Shown: positions 61,737-64,000 of the stretch, piece after piece
Layout of the letters: every line of letters begins with the position of its first letter
How positions within the stretch are numbered: position 1 is the first letter of the stretch
NCBI GenBank assembly: GCA_963761615.1
Contig: CAVXGU010000004.1
Location: forward strand, 558,001-622,000
DNA: 64,000 nt
Source of the DNA: CAVXGU01 sp963761615
GTDB lineage: Bacteria > Acidobacteriota > Vicinamibacteria > Vicinamibacterales > CAVVIG01
Reading direction: 5' to 3'
Made by a program: the position numbers and the translations under genes
Notes under the pieces: model-generated
The model's database searches: none
Told to the model about the DNA's origin: nothing
What the model saw: only the letters and a program-made list of their open reading frames with translations

Positions 61737-64000
61737 CTAGAAGCCCGGCGAGAGGCTGAACTGGAAGATCCAGTTGCGCGACGGGCGCTGGAACGGGTGC
61801 GCGAAGGAGAACTCGCCGACGGCGTAGCCGAACAGGCTGACGCGGAACGCGACGCCGGCGCTCGTGACGGCCTTGCGGTCGCCGCCGAAGATCGACGGCG
61901 ACTGGTTGCTGTTCCACGCCACGCCCCCGTCAGCGAAGAGGGCCACCTCGACGGGCAGCGGGCCGTACATCCGCGTCGAGGCCGCGGCGCGGAAGGGACG
62001 CAGCAGCGGAAAGCGGAATTCCAGGTTGCCGATCAGCATGCGGCTGCCGAGCAGGTTGTCGAACGCCGGGCAGGTCCCGTTGGTGTTGTTCCCGCAGTCG
62101 GCCGCCGTGAACGAGTTGACGTCGTAGCCGCGCACCAGCTCCGGATAACCGATGTAGAGCGGATAGAGCCGCGTGTCTTCGCCGCCCGATCCGTAGCGCC
62201 CGTAGTGCATGACGCGCGCCGCGATGGTGTAGAAGGAGACCGGCATGAAGTAGCGCCGGTAGTCGGCGGTGACGCTCGTGAAGTTGAGCGACCCGAACGT
62301 CGGCGAGGCCTCCACGCGGTACCGCTGCCCCTCGACCGGGCTCGTCGGGCCGAAGTTCGTCGTGTCGAAGACGTAGGCGGCCGACGAGGTGCCGAGCGTC
62401 AGCGACGGCGCCGCGCTGTTCGTGACGTTCGTGTGGGACACGAGCCCGCCCGTGATCAGCGAATAGGCGGTGGTGTCGAGGATCTGCTCGAAGGAGATCT
62501 GCGAGACGCCGGCCTGGAACTCCACCCGGCGCGCCCGGTCCAGCGGGTACGCGACGAGGCCGGCGGCGCTCCGCTCGGTCTGACGATAGATCGTCGCCTG
62601 GTCGATCTCGATCGGCTCCCCGGCCGTCGTCTGGCCGAGGCCGATCGAGTACCCGCCGCTCAGATACGGCACCTGGCCGCCGACGATGCCCCAGTTCAGG
62701 CGGTGCGCCTGATTGAGATACGCGACCTGCGCGGAGATGTCGTTGCCGCTCAGGCTGCCGCTGATCGCCTGGTTGTACTGGACGGCCGTGAGGAGCTGGT
62801 GGTCGTTCAGCATGTCGGCGAACTGCAGCGCGATGCCGCCGCCTACCGTCGCGCCGAAGCGGTCGGCGCCCGCGGCGATCACGGGCTGGCCCACGCCCTC
62901 GAGGCTCAAGCCGGCGTGGTACGGCTTGACGGGATAGCTCTCCTCCGGCGGCAGGCCGAAGGTGGGGTCGCCCAGCATCTGGGCCACGAGACTCGGCTCC
63001 CGCTTGAGCGGCGGCAGCGCGCCGCCGTTGGTGGCCTCGCTGGCCTGGGTCGCGGCGCGGGTCGCCAGGTCCAGCGTGTAGATGTTGTAGTTGCCGTCGT
63101 CATACACGCTGAACGCCGCGACGCCGGTCTTGGTCGACACCGTGAGCGCGGGGCTCGTCGCGGTGATCCCGCTCACGCCCGTCGTGATGTTGGTGAGAGC
63201 CGTCATCGCGCCCGACTGCGGGTCGAGGCGGTACAGGTTGGGAATGCCCGTGCGGTTCGAGATGACGTACAGGGCGTGCCCGTCCGGCGACCACTGCGGG
63301 TTGATCGCCGAGCCGCCCGAAGGGCCGGCGTCCGTCACGCGGCGGATGCGTCCGTCGTTCAGGTCGACGATCCCAATCTCGTAGGCGCCCAGGGCGAGCG
63401 TGTCCAGGTTCGTCGAGAACCGGTCGGTGGCGAAGGCCACCTCGTGCCCGTCCGGCGACCACGACGGCTGCAGGTCCGCGTACGCATCGTTGGTGAGCTG
63501 CCGCAGGGCCTTCGTGTCGAGGTTGTAGGTGTAGAGGTCGGTCAGCCCCTGCTTGAGGCCGGTGAAGGCGAGCTGCTTCCCGTCGGGCGACCAGGCGGGA
63601 TTGAGGACCTGGTCGATCCCGGGCAGATCGATCTCCTGGATCTTGTTGCCGCTGTCGGCGTCGAAGATCGCGACCGCGGGCGTGCCGCCGGTCATCGCCG
63701 CGATGGCGATGCGCTTGCCGGTCGCGTCCCAGGCCCCGGAGGAGTCCAGCGACTCGATGCTCGAGAAGTGCGGGTCGGTCGCGGTGCTCGTCAGCCGGCG
63801 GATCGTCTGGCCGTTGGCGGTGTCGGCGATGAAGAGATCGGTCGAGAAGAAGCTGCGCTGCGAGAGGAAGGCGATGCGGCTCCCGTCGGGGCTGAGGGCC
63901 GGCCCGATGTTCATGTCGGCGCCGAGGCCCTTGCCCGCGACGGCGACCTTGCCGATCTCGCTGGGACGCGTGGTGGAGGCGATCGTCGCGCGATAGGTGT
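61737..64000 (-). CDS. Beta-propeller plus outer-membrane beta-barrel protein (5' end beyond window)
   Basis: The frame stays open to the right edge, so only the C-terminal 754 residues are seen. The first half holds at least five TolB/DPP-IV-like propeller blades (NIGPALSPDGSRIAFLS, NPAWSPDGKQLAFTG, QPSWSPDGHEVAFAT, NPQWSPDGHALYVIS). The second half is a BamA/TamA-like surface-antigen barrel: long strands, YPELVRGYDVNSF, GNLEFRFPLL, VALFADGGVAWN and the final aromatic ending IFQFSLSPGF. Similar Acidobacteriota proteins carry a metalloprotease domain further upstream. Likely an outer-membrane protein with a periplasmic propeller; role unknown. Confidence 0.82.
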   Translation of the reverse strand, partial: TYRATIASTTRPSEIGKVAVAGKGLGADMNIGPALSPDGSRIAFLSQRSFFSTDLFIADTANGQTIRRLTSTATDPHFSSIESLDSSGAWDATGKRIAIAAMTGGTPAVAIFDADSGNKIQEIDLPGIDQVLNPAWSPDGKQLAFTGLKQGLTDLYTYNLDTKALRQLTNDAYADLQPSWSPDGHEVAFATDRFSTNLDTLALGAYEIGIVDLNDGRIRRVTDAGPSGGSAINPQWSPDGHALYVISNRTGIPNLYRLDPQSGAMTALTNITTGVSGITATSPALTVSTKTGVAAFSVYDDGNYNIYTLDLATRAATQASEATNGGALPPLKREPSLVAQMLGDPTFGLPPEESYPVKPYHAGLSLEGVGQPVIAAGADRFGATVGGGIALQFADMLNDHQLLTAVQYNQAISGSLSGNDISAQVAYLNQAHRLNWGIVGGQVPYLSGGYSIGLGQTTAGEPIEIDQATIYRQTERSAAGLVAYPLDRARRVEFQAGVSQISFEQILDTTAYSLITGGLVSHTNVTNSAAPSLTLGTSSAAYVFDTTNFGPTSPVEGQRYRVEASPTFGSLNFTSVTADYRRYFMPVSFYTIAARVMHYGRYGSGGEDTRLYPLYIGYPELVRGYDVNSFTAADCGNNTNGTCPAFDNLLGSRMLIGNLEFRFPLLRPFRAAASTRMYGPLPVEVALFADGGVAWNSNQSPSIFGGDRKAVTSAGVAFRVSLFGYAVGEFSFAHPFQRPSRNWIFQFSLSPGF

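Noticed and set aside
1..64000. Prophage, insertion sequence, CRISPR or classic defence system
   Set aside because: No transposase, integrase, phage structural, cas, restriction-modification or toxin-antitoxin motif was found on either strand.

Overview
The window is high-GC, densely coded bacterial chromosome. Gene content suggests a soil-type Acidobacteriota, most likely class Vicinamibacteria. The pointers are paired exported PQQ dehydrogenases with Gly-Arg-rich loops, a DACNV/diadenylate-cyclase protein, a pyrophosphate-type phosphofructokinase, a uptake [NiFe]-hydrogenase operon, and exported cytochrome c/copper monooxygenase fusions. This placement is inference; no rRNA or tRNA gene was seen.

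Layout. 1-6.4 kb: a Tat-exported molybdenum hydroxylase with its iron-sulfur and molybdenum parts on one chain (cut by the left edge), then two tandem PQQ dehydrogenases. 6.4-12.6 kb: an exported protein, a lone ABC ATPase, a DUF423 membrane protein, a small Tat protein, a putative c-di-AMP synthase, dUTPase and a frameshifted polytopic membrane protein. 12.7-15.8 kb: gnd-zwf-pgl, the complete oxidative pentose phosphate branch in overlapping genes. 16-19.9 kb: a metal-responsive unit (MerR regulator, a MerR-type promoter with a 20-bp spacer, an exported protein, a Cys/His-rich protein, a TonB-dependent receptor). 19.9-31 kb: glutamate-synthase-like protein, ArfB, PEBP protein, M29 and M1 aminopeptidases, pirin, two beta-propeller proteins and a TPR protein. 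31.1-32.4 kb: PPi-type phosphofructokinase.

32.6-43.2 kb: a minus-strand hydrogenase operon, hyaA-hyaB-hyaC-protease-cytochrome c-hypA-hypB-hypF-(repeats)-hypC-hypD-hypE, with a candidate sigma54 promoter. The small subunit has Asn where a proximal-cluster Cys is expected. 43.4-44.5 kb: a DUF309 protein and a fatty acid hydroxylase. 44.6-52.4 kb: the most distinctive region, with three paralogous cytochrome c/copper monooxygenase fusions, two copies of an exported CC-motif protein and an LPMO-like protein. The three fusion genes share the same promoter architecture and leader repeats. 52.4-56 kb: MBOAT acyltransferase, GNAT, a frameshifted peptidase E and a HAD hydrolase. 56.1-61.7 kb: a complete peptide ABC importer (dppF-dppD-dppC-dppB-dppA). 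Right edge: a propeller plus outer-membrane barrel protein.

Themes. Respiratory and periplasmic oxidation enzymes (Mo, PQQ, NiFe, Cu, heme c) dominate. Four copies of a REP-like double-palindrome element sit at gene 3' ends. Five genes carry apparent one-base frameshifts, and several can be repaired by removing one base from an ACCG context; sequencing error is a serious alternative to true decay.
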